NCBI RefSeq assembly: GCF_027744825.2
Contig: NC_071334.1
Coordinates: forward strand, 30,567,937-30,631,936
DNA: 64,000 nt
Origin: Synchiropus splendidus
Lineage: Eukaryota; Chordata; Actinopteri; Syngnathiformes; Callionymidae
Reading direction: 5' to 3'
Within the stretch, counting starts at the first letter, position 1; each line of letters begins with the position of its first letter. The position numbers were made by a program, and so were the translations under genes. Below the pieces are notes generated by a model that saw only the letters and a program-made list of their open reading frames with translations, was not told where the DNA came from and did no database searches. This document shows, one piece after another, positions 26,226-36,792 of this stretch.

Positions 26226-28202
26226 CATACTAAACCCACAGCAATAGTATATGGACGAGCTATCTGCACGCAGTATTTTTGTTGAATTTGATAAATTCGC
26301 TGCGTTGCAACCCGGCACCGGAACCTCAGGAACTGCGGACGCCATATTTGTTTCCAGGCCAAATCTCGCTGTTATTCACATCTTGCGATTTGCGACACTC
26401 GCATTTTCATTGGTCGATACAGCATGGAAGAGCGACGCTATAAGTTGGCTGTTTGAGGCTGATTATAAGAGGAAAAGACAAGTAAGTTCAAAACTTTAAA
26501 CAATTGTTTACAAAACGAACTGAAAGTCTTTTAATCGGACGAGGTACATGGTGACAGTGCACCATGTGCAGTGCTTGCCGAACAACAAATGAACAACTTG
26601 TACGTATTTTATAGAGAAATATTTACAGTTATTGCTGTCCTTTTTTCATGTAAAGGCTATAAAACATTTTCCAAACCAAATATTTGTGTGAAAAATGAAA
26701 AAGACAAGATAGACAACGCTCAGCTTCTTCCTGAAAAACAGGTCAGAATAGTTTTCTTGTTTGAATGTTTAAATGTGTGAAAGTTCAGAAAACCATCACA
26801 GATTCACAGCTGATACAACTCTGTGCTTGTCCTGCATAACTATACGAAAGAAGATGAACAAAACTGTTGTGCAGATAGCACATGTTCCATTCCTTCATCA
26901 GACCAGGAGAGCGAGGAAGAGGCTCCATCACCACAAAAGAAGAAGAAGAAGTGGCTTTGCTGATTTTGACTGTGCAGCTGCTCGTGAAATATACGCCCGG
27001 AATTTGTTTGTTATTGTGGCAACATTTATGATATTTGACGCAATATGTTTGGTTTTATAAGGTGATAAGTTACTTTTGTACAAACATGTTTAAAATGTGT
27101 TTTTTTTTTGTTTTTTTTTTAAACACAGCAAGTTATGTTAGTAGACAACATTCGTCCTGGTGTGTTGTGGAGGGGAAAACGCTGGGGGTGGAGTTATGGG
27201 TTGTTGCGGGGCATTTGGGCGCCCTGTTTCAAAATCCTAGCAGATATCTACACATTACATTTTGGCCATATGTTTCTCCCTTAATAGTTATTCTGTTTAC
27301 AAACAAAGAAACAGTGCCATAATATATAATTTCACCACAATTGGCGCAGGCAATAATAGTGTCCAAAGTTCGAAGTGAGAGCGTTTTGTCGGCCAGAATA
27401 CACAATGCCAAAGTGTCTGTCACGGGAGTCAAATGAGTGAACAATTTCTTTCATAAAATAAGAGAAATCCAATAATATCAAGAGTCAGGGAAGCCGGCAA
27501 AGATCCCATAGTGGCAGATAAGAGGCCACAAGCTTGTCCGGCTCCACTGGGTGGGAATAACTTCAAACACAAATGGGAGAGATTTCTCAGGTGGCAGATG
27601 GTTCGCTCCAAATAACCATCATTTGAGATAAAAGCATGAAAGGGAGGGGTTGATTTAGTGGAAAGCATTACATTTTCCAATGTGATTGCTCCCACTGCCA
27701 CCCATTCTGAGATTAAACAGACCTGACAAATCTAATAGACAAGGACATCAAAGGGACTCCAAGGTCCCAACAGCTGGTGCAACAAATAGAAGATGACAAC
27801 AAAGATTGAGAAACATGGAGAAGTTGGAGAAAACCGCCAGTATATTATACAATAAATAAAACGCCAGCTGCTTCATGACGAAAATCAACAGGGTTATTGT
27901 ACAGTACGTGCTATTACATGACGAGTTGTTGTACTTGTTACATATGTAGCCTATTTTCACGTGATACATACATAACTATTGTATGAGCGTGTTCCTTGGT
28001 AAAGGAACTGTGAGCAAACACGATAGCTATCTCTCAGCTATTCAGCGTCCCTCAATAGAACAATATGCTGCATACGAGAATAAACTGATGGGTAATAACG
28101 CTACACCCTCCGGGTAGTGCATCCATACATTTCGCTTCGACACGTAACTTGTCAAACGAGTTGAGAACAGACTTGCTAACGCTGCTAACAACAGCCGGCT
28201 AC
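24007..28202 (-). other. cpped1: cpped1 intron 1 (4.2 kb)
   Basis: The intron holds a (TAA)n microsatellite at 26158-26225. Directly after it is a patch (26.25-27.2 kb) with several short open frames and lysine- and glutamate-rich coding-like words that I could not identify. The remainder is plain AT-rich sequence. Confidence 0.8.
26158..26225. repeat. (TAA)n microsatellite
   Basis: About 22 uninterrupted TAA units. Translating it gives a meaningless polyisoleucine frame on the minus strand. Confidence 0.98.
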
Positions 28203-28266
28203 CTTCTGTCAGTCCGACGAAAGTTCGGTGCCTCGCTTTCAGGAATATATCCACGGTGTCAGCCAT
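28203..28266 (-). CDS. cpped1: cpped1 coding exon 1 with start codon
   Basis: The minus-strand ATG at 28264-28266 opens MADTVDIFLKARHRTFVGLTE and ends in a split GA-G codon at a GTAGCC donor. Spliced to exon 2 it reads '[16 protein letters not shown]', matching the human layout in which a short, poorly conserved head with an 'F-x-x-A-R-x-R-T' core precedes 'W-GPFYFIQ'. Earlier in-frame starts were not needed, because the exon phase and the family's N-terminal length (about 26-30 residues before WKGPF) both fit this ATG. There is no signal peptide, which fits a cytosolic phosphatase. The divergent neighbour shisa9 starts 5 kb away. Confidence 0.88.
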
Positions 28267-28420
28267 GGGGTTCGGTGTTTAGAAAACTGCCAACACAACT
28301 GGGTGAACTGAATGCAGAATAGCTGGGACGCACGCCTCTCCTCCGTTGTTGTGCTCCGGCTGGGCTGTCATAACCGTGGCCGCTCTAACTCGATCGTGGT
28401 GGAGCCTATCGGCCATCGAT
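28267..28420 (-). promoter_or_regulatory. cpped1: Probable cpped1 promoter / 5' leader
   Basis: About 150 bp immediately upstream of the cpped1 ATG is distinctly richer in G+C and CpG than the surroundings (for example cgtggccgctctaactcgat and cgcacgcctctcctccg). It has no TATA box in the expected place. This is what a CpG-type housekeeping promoter looks like. The call rests on composition and position only. Confidence 0.5.
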
Positions 28421-28864
28421 GAGAAAGCCTGCTGAGGAATCTACGCTCCACTTCACAAATACAACAAACGCGTTTGACACAATATATCAATTTTGCGATA
28501 TAACAGCTTCTTATATTATAAGTACTTATATTTTATTGTGTATATGTTATGAAACATTTAATGCACAAAGCGAAACGAAAGCAAAATTATATTTTAAACT
28601 ATGATGAGATTGACTTTTTATTTCGCGGAAGATATAACGAAACCTCTGCAGTACAATGATGAAGAGTCCCATTGTTAAATAGCAATACATGGCATTCCTG
28701 TAAATGGAACTGTCAGTAGCTTGATGAGAGAACGTTTGTTTACAAGTCATGTGGCTGCTAGGAAACAATGACTTGGCCATCTCTTTACTTAAAACTTTTG
28801 ATTTCACACTGTCCCTTGGAGAAAGTTCACCCACACATACACATTGATCTCCACTCAAATAACA

Positions 28865-29735
28865 GACTAAAGATAGATACTTTATTGATCTCTGAAGAGA
28901 AATTCCCATTTCCAGCAGCATGACAGGTGGAAACATAAGAGCAAGTAAAAAACAAAACAAAACAATGCTACAATGAGATAGGAAATTAAAATTAAAATTA
29001 AAATTAAAATAAATAACAGTTCAGCATGTGAATGTGTGTGTGTCACGAACTAAAGTGCACGTGTGTCTATGGTGTGAGTGTGTAGTGAGTCTAGAGTGTA
29101 TTTGTCCATTTTATCGTCCTTCCCGAGAGATGTTGAAGAGCCGAATGGCGTGAGGGAGGAACGATCTCCTCAGTCTGTCTGTGGAGCAGGACAATAACAG
29201 CAGTCTGTCGCTGAAACTGCTCCTCTGACTGGAGATGGTGTTGTGCAGAGGATGACTGGGATTGTCAATGATGGACAGAAACCTGTTCAATGCCCGTCTC
29301 TGCCACTGATGTTAGGCTGTCCAGCTCTGTGCCAACAACAGAGCCTGCCTTCCTCACCAGTTTGTCCAGGCGTGCAGCATCCTTCTTCTTCAAGCTGCTC
29401 CCCCAGCAAACTACTGCATACATGAAGGCGCTCGCTACCACAGACTGGTAGAAGATCTGTAGCAGCTTCTTGCAGATGTTGAAGGACGCCAGCCTTCTGA
29501 GAAAGTACATGCGGCTCTGTCCCTTTCTGCACAGAGCATCAGTGTTTGCAGTCCAGTCCAGTTTGTCATCCAACTGCACTCCCAGGTATTTGTAAGTGTG
29601 GACCACCTCCACACAATCTCCTTTGATGGTGACTGGCTCTGGATGCGGCCTGGGTCTCCTAAAGTCCACCACCATCTCTCTGGTCTTGGTGGTGTTTAGG
29701 CGCAGGTGGTTGGAGTCGCACCATGTGACAAGAGA
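28865..29735 (-). pseudogene. Truncated LINE: reverse-transcriptase C-terminus plus 3' tail
   Basis: On the minus strand this reads 'WCDSNHLRLNTTKTREMVVD', then 'VVHTYKYLGVQLDDKLDW', 'KGQSRMYFLRRLASFN' and 'VVCWGSSLKKKDAARLDKLV'. A 2-base deletion after 'SVAE' breaks the frame, which resumes as 'ALNRFLSIIDNPSHPLHNT' and 'RSFLPHAIRLFN' to a natural stop at 29111-29113. The 3' end carries an (ATTTTA)n-like stretch (28983-29014) and ends 'GATCAATAAAGTATCTATCT', the usual tail of this teleost LINE type. The 5' part is missing, as expected for target-primed insertion that stopped early. Family (L2, Rex1 or a relative) is not decided. Confidence 0.9.
28983..29014. repeat. (ATTAAA)n-like simple repeat in the LINE 3' region
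   Basis: About five units of 'attaaa' or 'aaatta' lie inside the 3' untranslated part of the LINE fragment. Confidence 0.9.
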
Positions 29736-31360
29736 CCCATCTTTGGGAGTTCTGGGAATAGTTACTCAAGCTGGGAAACCACGAGAATGAGAAGTGGTGC
29801 TGTGACTTTTGATAGTGAGTTCACATGCAGAACAGTACAAATGACTGTTCTTGATTCAGCAATAAACTTACATTAACAGGAAACCACCTGCTCAAACACT
29901 AGTGTCATGAAGTCTGCACTTCCGCTTTCAGCATTTCCGATCAGGTGCTACCACAGCAAGAGAGCCTCCTCTACTCACACCTATTCTGTTAATATATTCC
30001 ATTATCACATCTATGAACCTCAATAGTTGTCTTCCTCTTCAAACACATACATGTTTCCAACGTCTCCTACCCACATCAAAACCATCTGACTCTGAATTTA
30101 GTTTTATTTTGGATTTTTTTACTCAGCAATTTAGGATTAAAAAAATAAGTCAGTGAAATATGCATAAATTATTCCACTAAGAAATGCCAGCTAGAATTTG
30201 TGTATGTATGTGTATGTACCTGATAAGAAAACAATACTCTCAAAGGAGAAGCTAAGAAATACAGAAACAAAACAAGAACACTACTATAAATAACTAAGGG
30301 AACTTGAAAAGACAAATGTAATACAAATATACAACAGATGGTGACTGAGTCCAACAATCACAAACAGAAACAGGCGTCCGTGAGCGCATAGCAAGTCCAG
30401 GAAAGCGAAATGAGTCCACAGGATTGGGGGGAAGAGGAACCAGGTTAACAGGAACAGACACACTGGAAAACAAAAGAGAAAGAGAGAAAGAAAAGAGAAA
30501 AACTCACAAACAGAAAGCACATGACAAAATGCCCATGGTCCAGAGACAAATCATTCAGGATGTCGAGACAAACGTGGAGGGTCATACCAGGGTGAACACA
30601 TGGGACAACTTGACCCCGGGTGTCATCTGGCTGGTGTTTCAAATAGTGAACGGATTGATTATGGAATCAGACTCAGGTGTATGTGTGTCTGTGGTGGGAA
30701 AAAGACCCCCAATCCTGGACGAGAGGCGAAGAAAAAGGCAGGAGCAGGAAGCAGTCCAAACCAAATTGAGCAGACAGAGGGGAGTGCGTGGCAGCTTGAC
30801 TGGTCTGATCAGCGACCACTGATGACAGCGGATTGTTCTGTATGACGGTCACATGTTTGTAATGTGACCACTAACCAGCGGAGCAACAGAACAGACGCTG
30901 ATAACGTGACAACAGTGATATTTTGGATTTTATTTTGTACCTATTACTTTTTATGCTCAAATATGTACAGTATACTGTGGCATACAACATTTACAGCCCA
31001 TTATATGGTAATTCACTTAGATTATTCACAATTTTGCATAGGGTTCAATGTTGTTCTTGCTGCTCTTGTGCTACCATTATGTGCTTCAGGGACACATTCC
31101 GCTCTGTACTTACTGAACTGGAATGTCAGTAAGTCATTATTGAGTCCAAAAGTGGTTAATTTTTCTCGATGATGATTTCCGCTCTGTCCGCTGTGAGCAG
31201 CATTACTGGAAGCCCAACCAGCCGTGTACAACTGGCTGTGAACTTCTCGATGTTTGTTCATTTTCCTTTTTGCTTCATGTAAGTTATTTTTATATTTGAC
31301 ATCTGCATGTGTGGTCGCCCCAAGATGGTCAAACCAAATATGGTACATACACTGGCAGTG

Positions 31361-31434
31361 TAACATCTCATCTTCTGAGAACATAAGCTCAGTATTTCGC
31401 TAACATGGTCCAGGCGTCTCCAGAGCGACTTCAG
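31361..31434 (-). repeat. Inverted repeat, left arm (74 bp), partner in the shisa9 leader
   Basis: The reverse complement of this block matches 33104-33166 with a single substitution and one 11-bp gap. The shared core, read on the partner's strand, includes 'ttagcgaaatactgagctta' and 'tgttctcagaagatgagatg'. Outside these limits the two loci show no further similarity. It lies in intergenic DNA about 1.7 kb upstream of the second arm. Confidence 0.92.
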
Positions 31435-31762
31435 TGTTTACACCCTGGAATCAATCCAAAAGTTGTTAATCTGGACCCTGTTTTCAAAAGTTGTCAGATT
31501 CAGCTGACACTAAACAGTGGCAGATTCAGTCATCAAAGGCGCCACATCTGGCTCACACATCTGACCAGTTATTAAAGCCACAGAACAACTCCAGGGGAAG
31601 TGTAAACTGTATCCTTGGGCAAAAGCCTTGGTCAGTCCATTTTCATTCTATTTACAGTCCATTGATAATGGGCTGGGAAGACGCCTGGCGTACCCGCAAT
31701 ATACATATAGTATACTTAGGTGGAATAATTGGCAAAATGAATATGCCATCAGATTTCCCCTT

Positions 31763-32523
31763 TTAATGGGGCTCTGTTATGCTTTACGTTTTGCATCAAA
31801 GTAATACATTTTATGCAGTTACAAATTGTCTAAGCAAAATGTTTGTTCACATTAATAGAGAAAAAAAAAAGGCTACTGCACCATGCCATGACTCCATTGC
31901 CAAGACATCAATTGTTGCATTTCAACATATAAGTTAGTGTAGCATCAAAACCATATGATCTCTCATAAACTCCCAACTGACACTGTTTTGAGAAGTGCCA
32001 AGATGCTCGCTCTGTAGCTTTGTTCATGTCTTAATTCTTGTTGCTCTCATTTTTATTCAATGAAATGAGTGTAGTTGTGTTTTTTTGTATGGCAATGACC
32101 TCAAATTCACTTAAGACGCCAGCTGCAATGAAGATGAATTCAAAGATTCTGACGGACACAATAGTTGTGGTCCAAGACAAGTCTTTCTGCAAAACTTGCA
32201 TAAGAAGACTCCTGCTGCTGCTCTTGTAAAATCTCTCTTAGCGGGGACTTTAGCGAAGGAAAATACATGTTCTATCATTTAAACAGTACTGTCATACTTT
32301 GCACATTACATGAATGAGCTTTCTCGTTGTCACTTCTAATTACTTAATGATATTTGTGGGCAAAACGAATCTGCAGAACAGATCATAATATTTTGGCACT
32401 GCGTTTGTGATTTTTAAAAGTAAAGGATTAAGATTATTCTGTCACACTTCCGTTTAAACTAAGGTGATGTGCCACCCTGCTCCACTGTAGATAACATGGA
32501 TACGCATCATAGGGCTCCTTTAA
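31763..32523. mobile_element. Non-autonomous element flanked by TTAA (piggyBac-type, tentative)
   Basis: The left end reads TTAATGGGGCTCTGTTATGC, and the reverse complement of the right end reads TTAAAGGAGCCCTATGATGC. After the TTAA, 11 of 16 bases agree. Both ends coincide with TTAA tetranucleotides, the hallmark target of piggyBac transposons, and the 'agg-gccctat-atgc' terminus resembles a repeated fish element. The roughly 760-bp interior has no transposase-like frame. It sits about 0.4 kb upstream of the likely shisa9 TATA box. Confidence 0.6.
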
Positions 32524-33103
32524 ATAAAGTTTTGGACAAAGAAATTGAGATTCAGCCACTGACTGACAGTGATGTTCCATGTTGTACTAGTTAGTAGGCA
32601 TTGTAGGAGCCTACTGGCCCATTTCAATTGGCGTTATGTACTATGCAAAGCCATGTTCAACAGGCTGATAACAGCCATATTGACCTGTGTTTCAACATCA
32701 CTTTAAATGCAGTGTGATCGTCATCCAGATGTGCGTCTTTTGTTGACAATTAAATGAAGTTGCTACATCACATTGCAAGAAACAGAAACAATCAGATTCA
32801 GAGTCAGAGTGACTGTATCTCATTGAGGAGCCGGAGGAGAGGGGTTCCACCTCATACAGTACGTCTACTATATTGCGAGAGCATGAAGGGATGACTTGAA
32901 TGAGGCTTTATATACGGACGTTTATAAATAATGTTTCTTTTTGCGATCCAGTCTACCTCCCTCCCCCTGTTTTCCTCCTCCTCATCCTCCTCCTCTCCTT
33001 GTGCGCACCAGACTCTCCCACCCTCGCCTCTTCTATATTCTCTCGCTGCGCTCTCATCCTCTTGTTTCTCCGCTTCTGTGCGTAAGAGCGCACCGATGGA
33101 TCT

Positions 33104-33166
33104 CTGAAGTCGCCTGGACCACGTTAGCGAAATACTGAGCTTATGTTCTCAGAAGATGAGATGTTA
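33104..33166 (+). repeat. Inverted repeat, right arm (63 bp), within the shisa9 leader
   Basis: This is the partner of 31361-31434 in opposite orientation: one mismatch (c for t), plus absence of 11 bases ('ctctggagacg') that the left arm carries between two 'cg' dinucleotides. The arm spans the ATG of the 48-codon upstream frame. The copies are so similar that the duplication is young, or the region is under gene conversion or an assembly artefact. Confidence 0.92.
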
Positions 33167-33289
33167 GGAAAGATGTTGACCAGCGCCGATGAGGCAGCGC
33201 CGTTGTTTGGACGCATGTTCCCACACTTTCCATCGTATCATGACCGTGCGCCTCTCCATCTCACTCCCGGTGTCTTCGTTATTGCGTGA
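33143..33289 (+). other. Upstream open reading frame in the shisa9 leader (48 codons)
   Basis: The ATG at 33143 opens MFSEDEMLGKMLTSADEAAP and runs to a TGA at 33287-33289, 24 bases before the shisa9 start. The uORF ATG has a weak context (C at -3). If the promoter call is right, scanning ribosomes meet this frame first, so it could dampen shisa9 translation. No similarity to a known peptide is recognised. It is a regulatory candidate by position and not a demonstrated protein. Confidence 0.45.
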
Positions 33290-33312
33290 AGTCAAACGGC
33301 GAAGGAGGCACA

Positions 33313-33827
33313 ATGCGGGGGAAATACTTTCTCCTGGGCTTCTTGTTGCTCAAACTTATGGCTCTGGTGTGCAAGGCTGACGGGGAGCCGGGACTTTTGG
33401 GGGGATTTGTGATGATCGCCACGTCCAACGGTTCCAGAGAGGAGGAGAGCGTGTCGGAGGAGACACCGCACACCGAGGACAAATGTCGGGGTTACTACGA
33501 CGTGATGGGCCAGTGGGACCCACCTTTCATCTGCAAGACAGGCAACTATCTGTACTGCTGCGGCACCTGTGGATTCCGCTTCTGCTGCGCCTACAAGCAC
33601 TCCAGACTGGACCAGAGCACCTGTAAGAACTACGGCACCCCGGCGTGGATGAGAACTGGGCAGACACCCTACAAGAAGATGAACAAGATGCACGACAGCA
33701 CCAAAGACAAGACGAACTTAATCGTCTATATCATTTGTGGAGTAGTGGCCATCATGGCTCTTGTGGGAATTTTCACCAAATTGGGTTTGGAGAAGGCGCA
33801 CCGTCCGCAGAGAGAGAACATGTCCAG
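33313..33827 (+). CDS. shisa9: shisa9 coding exon 1: signal peptide, Shisa cysteine domain, transmembrane helix
   Basis: The exon encodes 171 complete residues and a split AG-G arginine codon at a GTAATT donor. Residues 1-22 are a signal peptide (MRGKYFLLGFLLLKLMALVC). N39-G-S is a possible N-glycosylation site. Residues 58-104 form the Shisa cysteine-rich ectodomain, with Cys at 58, 74, 82, 83, 86, 91, 92 and 104 and the signatures 'CRGYYDVMGQWDPPF' and 'YCCGTCGFRFCC'. After 'STKDKTN' there is one membrane helix at about 136-156, followed by cytosolic 'KLGLEKAHRPQRENMS'. This is the SHISA9/CKAMP44 type, a single-pass auxiliary subunit that modulates AMPA-receptor desensitisation at synapses. 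SHISA8 is the closest alternative; the divergent cpped1 neighbour favours SHISA9. Which teleost paralogue (a or b) is unknown. The start is the only in-frame ATG at the 5' end; the frame is open 9 codons upstream, but without an ATG. Confidence 0.93.
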
Positions 33828-36792
33828 GTAATTCCTGCTCGGTCCCATTCTCTATCTTCTAGACATGCGGTAATCACAGTGCGCAGTGAGCTGGGGCGCT
33901 TTGTTCACGGCCACGTTCATTGATGCGAACGTACCAGACTATTGTTGATTCGACTTCGTAAAAGTGAACGTGTCTCCACTCGACTCTACAACCGTTTATC
34001 ATGATGTGGCGTAATATAATATCTCTCTTCCGGCGGGGGCGGATTCCTAGTAAAGTGGCAGTCAGTGCGCTTCATTGTTCAGCAAATGCTGGAGAGGAAT
34101 GAAAATACCGGGAAAAGCAAACGCAATATCTCCCTCGTGACGTCAGATGTTTACTTAAATGTATGCGCAATATAAAGATCACTCCACGTCTTAATCGACC
34201 TTGCCTCACAGGCGCTTCATTGTCTTAAATAAAGATTGACACCATATCTAAAAATATACATATGTACCCAAATATATATTTCACATGGGCCAAAAAGGCT
34301 TTCAAAATGAGATTTAAAAAAAAAGAAAACCTAAAGTAAATTGTGACGTTATAGCTCAAAAAGGGATAATGATGTACAAGAAGTGCAGAATAGCAAGTGC
34401 GTTTGATATTTGCACAAGACAAGCCCATGGATGTATTTAAAAATTACAAAGCACAGATCCCTTTACAGTTTTGAATGTATCCTTTCTCATTTTGGAATCA
34501 CAATAGCACCGAAATTGGCAAGCCAGAGTGACATTGTGGTCAACTGGATGGTACTGTAGAGTTTGGAGTGCTTGACTCATTTGATGCCCAGTCCGTCACC
34601 TCTGGAGCCAGTCCAGATGGACAAGACTTTTTCCTCCTTTACTTCAGTTTCTCCAAATGCAGACTGACCTTTCAACAGAAATATCTGAAAGATATGGCAA
34701 ACACCACTAATGTTGATGTTATGAAAATATGTCTATAAACAAAACACAGGGAAGACGATAACTATAAAATATGTATAATAAAAAATATATAATATAATTT
34801 TGACATCCTGGGCGTAGATGTGCTACTACTTCGACTGGATCAATAATTATATTCACTCCATGATTGTCTAAACTGTGAAATTATATCAGTATAGTAGTGT
34901 GCTTTAATAGACCCTATTGACCTCCGTTTAGATTTATTTGAATGCTGGTGTCTCACTGAGTTCACCATGATGTAATACTAACGTGAGTGGCAGACAAAGA
35001 CACTCATAACCACATAACCTACGGTATAACACAACCCATATTATCAGGATTAATTGATCACACTGGCTACTTGTACGAAGGACCATGCACCAATGAACTG
35101 TATGTGATAAAACAATTTATTCAAAGCTGCAGTTAAGTTCCCTGGTCACTGGGGGTCTCTTTTTTTCAACCAAGTTTACTTGGTAATGAAATTGAAATGA
35201 GAAAAAGATTGATTCTTGGGTGCATCGTGATTCAGATATGACGATCAATCAATTCACAAACATTTAAATGTGTTACAGCGTGGTGAAAATCGGAACTCAC
35301 CAGTGCAGTGCACCATCACCCGCACATGATATGGACCTCATGTAAACAAATATGGCTGGCCGCGAGACCCATCCATGTCAACACCACTTCTGGCTCAGCC
35401 ATTGCGACACTCAATAACTTATGTCAGTTTTAATGTACTGTATTAATGAGCCACTGAACAACTCTGGTCACCCACCAACAAACACTTTCCACCGTCACCT
35501 CTCAGACTCTGCTCATCCAAGCATCCATCAATCTCCGCCTTATGAGAGGCTCTGTAACATGCAGCACACACTACACCTTGTCAGCCTGTGAATTACTCTC
35601 AGAGCATCGTATTTAAAAAAAACTGTGTCTATGTCTTAGTCTCTGAAATTGAAGAACGTTGAACTTAATGTACTTAAAGCATCATCTTGACATGTGCAAT
35701 TTACTAGCAAAGAGTCTTGTACATTGTAAGTGAATTAAACTGAAGACTGTTGAATACAGTAAGAGCTCAATTGTGGATCACTTTAATATCTGTGAATCAT
35801 TCATCTTTTTGACCACGTCATCACACTTCATTTGACGACTTCAAAAGAAAAATCACATTCCAAATGATTTTAATGGTGTTTCCTTGAACCAACATATCCT
35901 GTCCTCTAACCTTGTTTTTTAAGAACCTGTGACTTATAAGTGGACAGAAATAAAAATTGAAAAGATGAAGCTCAAATCTATGCATTTGTGGGAGGACTCA
36001 CAACATAGCGGATGTCAGATTTGTGAACCCCCACATACGACAAAAAGACCAGAGGACTGATGCTATGTCTAGTTACACATGTGCCTTCTCTATTGTATAT
36101 AATGCCATTCGTCCATCTTCACTTCTCCCTGAGGAAACGACAGTTCGAGTGTTTGCGTCTGTGGTACAGCAGCAGCTCATACAGGTCACCTGGTCCGATC
36201 TTAGCTTATTCAAGCCAAAACTGCATTATCTTGGGTACAAACAGGGTGTTTAACTCCACCACATGAAGTTCTTTAAATTCAATAAAATCACAATAGCTAG
36301 AAGTGCGTAATAATTGCACATTGATACGTCTAGATTGATTACAAATAATAATAAAAAAAACAATTCAGTTGATAATTTCAATCAATACAGATTTGTCCTC
36401 AATTGAATAATTGCCATTTTTTCTCCGTAAGCGTGGCTGTACTGATGCAAGCCGCCTTCTCCAGGGTCATGAAGGCAGAGGCAAAGAGATCATGTGTGTA
36501 GCAGGATGACTGCGCTTATTGAGCATCAAGTAATCTTCATGATCATCATTGCAACACCATCATCTTACTCAGGGAATGGACACATTAAATGGAGAGAGGG
36601 CGGACCTCATACCAGATACACATCTTCACATTCAACACATTTTAGGAGTATCAAGCGGTTCATTCACTGGAATATTACATACACCTTTTTCTCCAGGGGT
36701 GTCAAACTGATCCAGTAAACAACCAGTTGATAGCTTAAACCCCCACAAGGTATTTAATTTTCTGACTTTCTCACTCTACTTCTGTCTTGCAG
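33828..36792 (+). other. shisa9: shisa9 intron 1 (about 3.0 kb)
   Basis: The intron runs from a GTAATT donor to a TCTTGCAG acceptor. The first few hundred bases remain moderately CpG-rich, as expected next to a promoter, and the rest is AT-rich. No repeat or second gene is recognised. Short frames near 36.0-36.3 kb have no domain similarity. Confidence 0.8.

Larger units (their letters stand above)
28421..32894. other. Intergenic region between divergent cpped1 and shisa9
   Basis: About 4.5 kb separates the two start regions. It holds a LINE fragment (28865-29735), an unclassified A-rich stretch around 30.2-30.85 kb that reads like fish LTR-retrotransposon flanking sequence but shows no gag or pol, the first arm of an inverted repeat (31361-31434), and a TTAA-flanked element (31763-32523). 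No gene is supported. Confidence 0.7.
32895..33312 (+). promoter_or_regulatory. shisa9: Likely shisa9 core promoter and 5' leader
   Basis: A TATAAATA box at 32923-32930 (and a weaker TTATATA at 32908-32914) is followed about 25 bp later by a long pyrimidine tract (32952-33005). This gives a plausible start site near 32955-32965. The leader would then be about 350 nt. It contains at least two upstream ATGs: one at 33096 opens a minimal 3-codon frame (MDL-stop), and one at 33143 opens a 48-codon frame. The sequence AGGCACAATGC around the main ATG has the favourable A at -3. Confidence 0.55.

Noticed and set aside
30424..30845. Candidate LTR retrotransposon or gene frame in the intergenic region
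   Set aside because: The sequence style resembles DNA next to fish LTR elements, but I could find no paired LTRs, gag, pol or primer-binding site.
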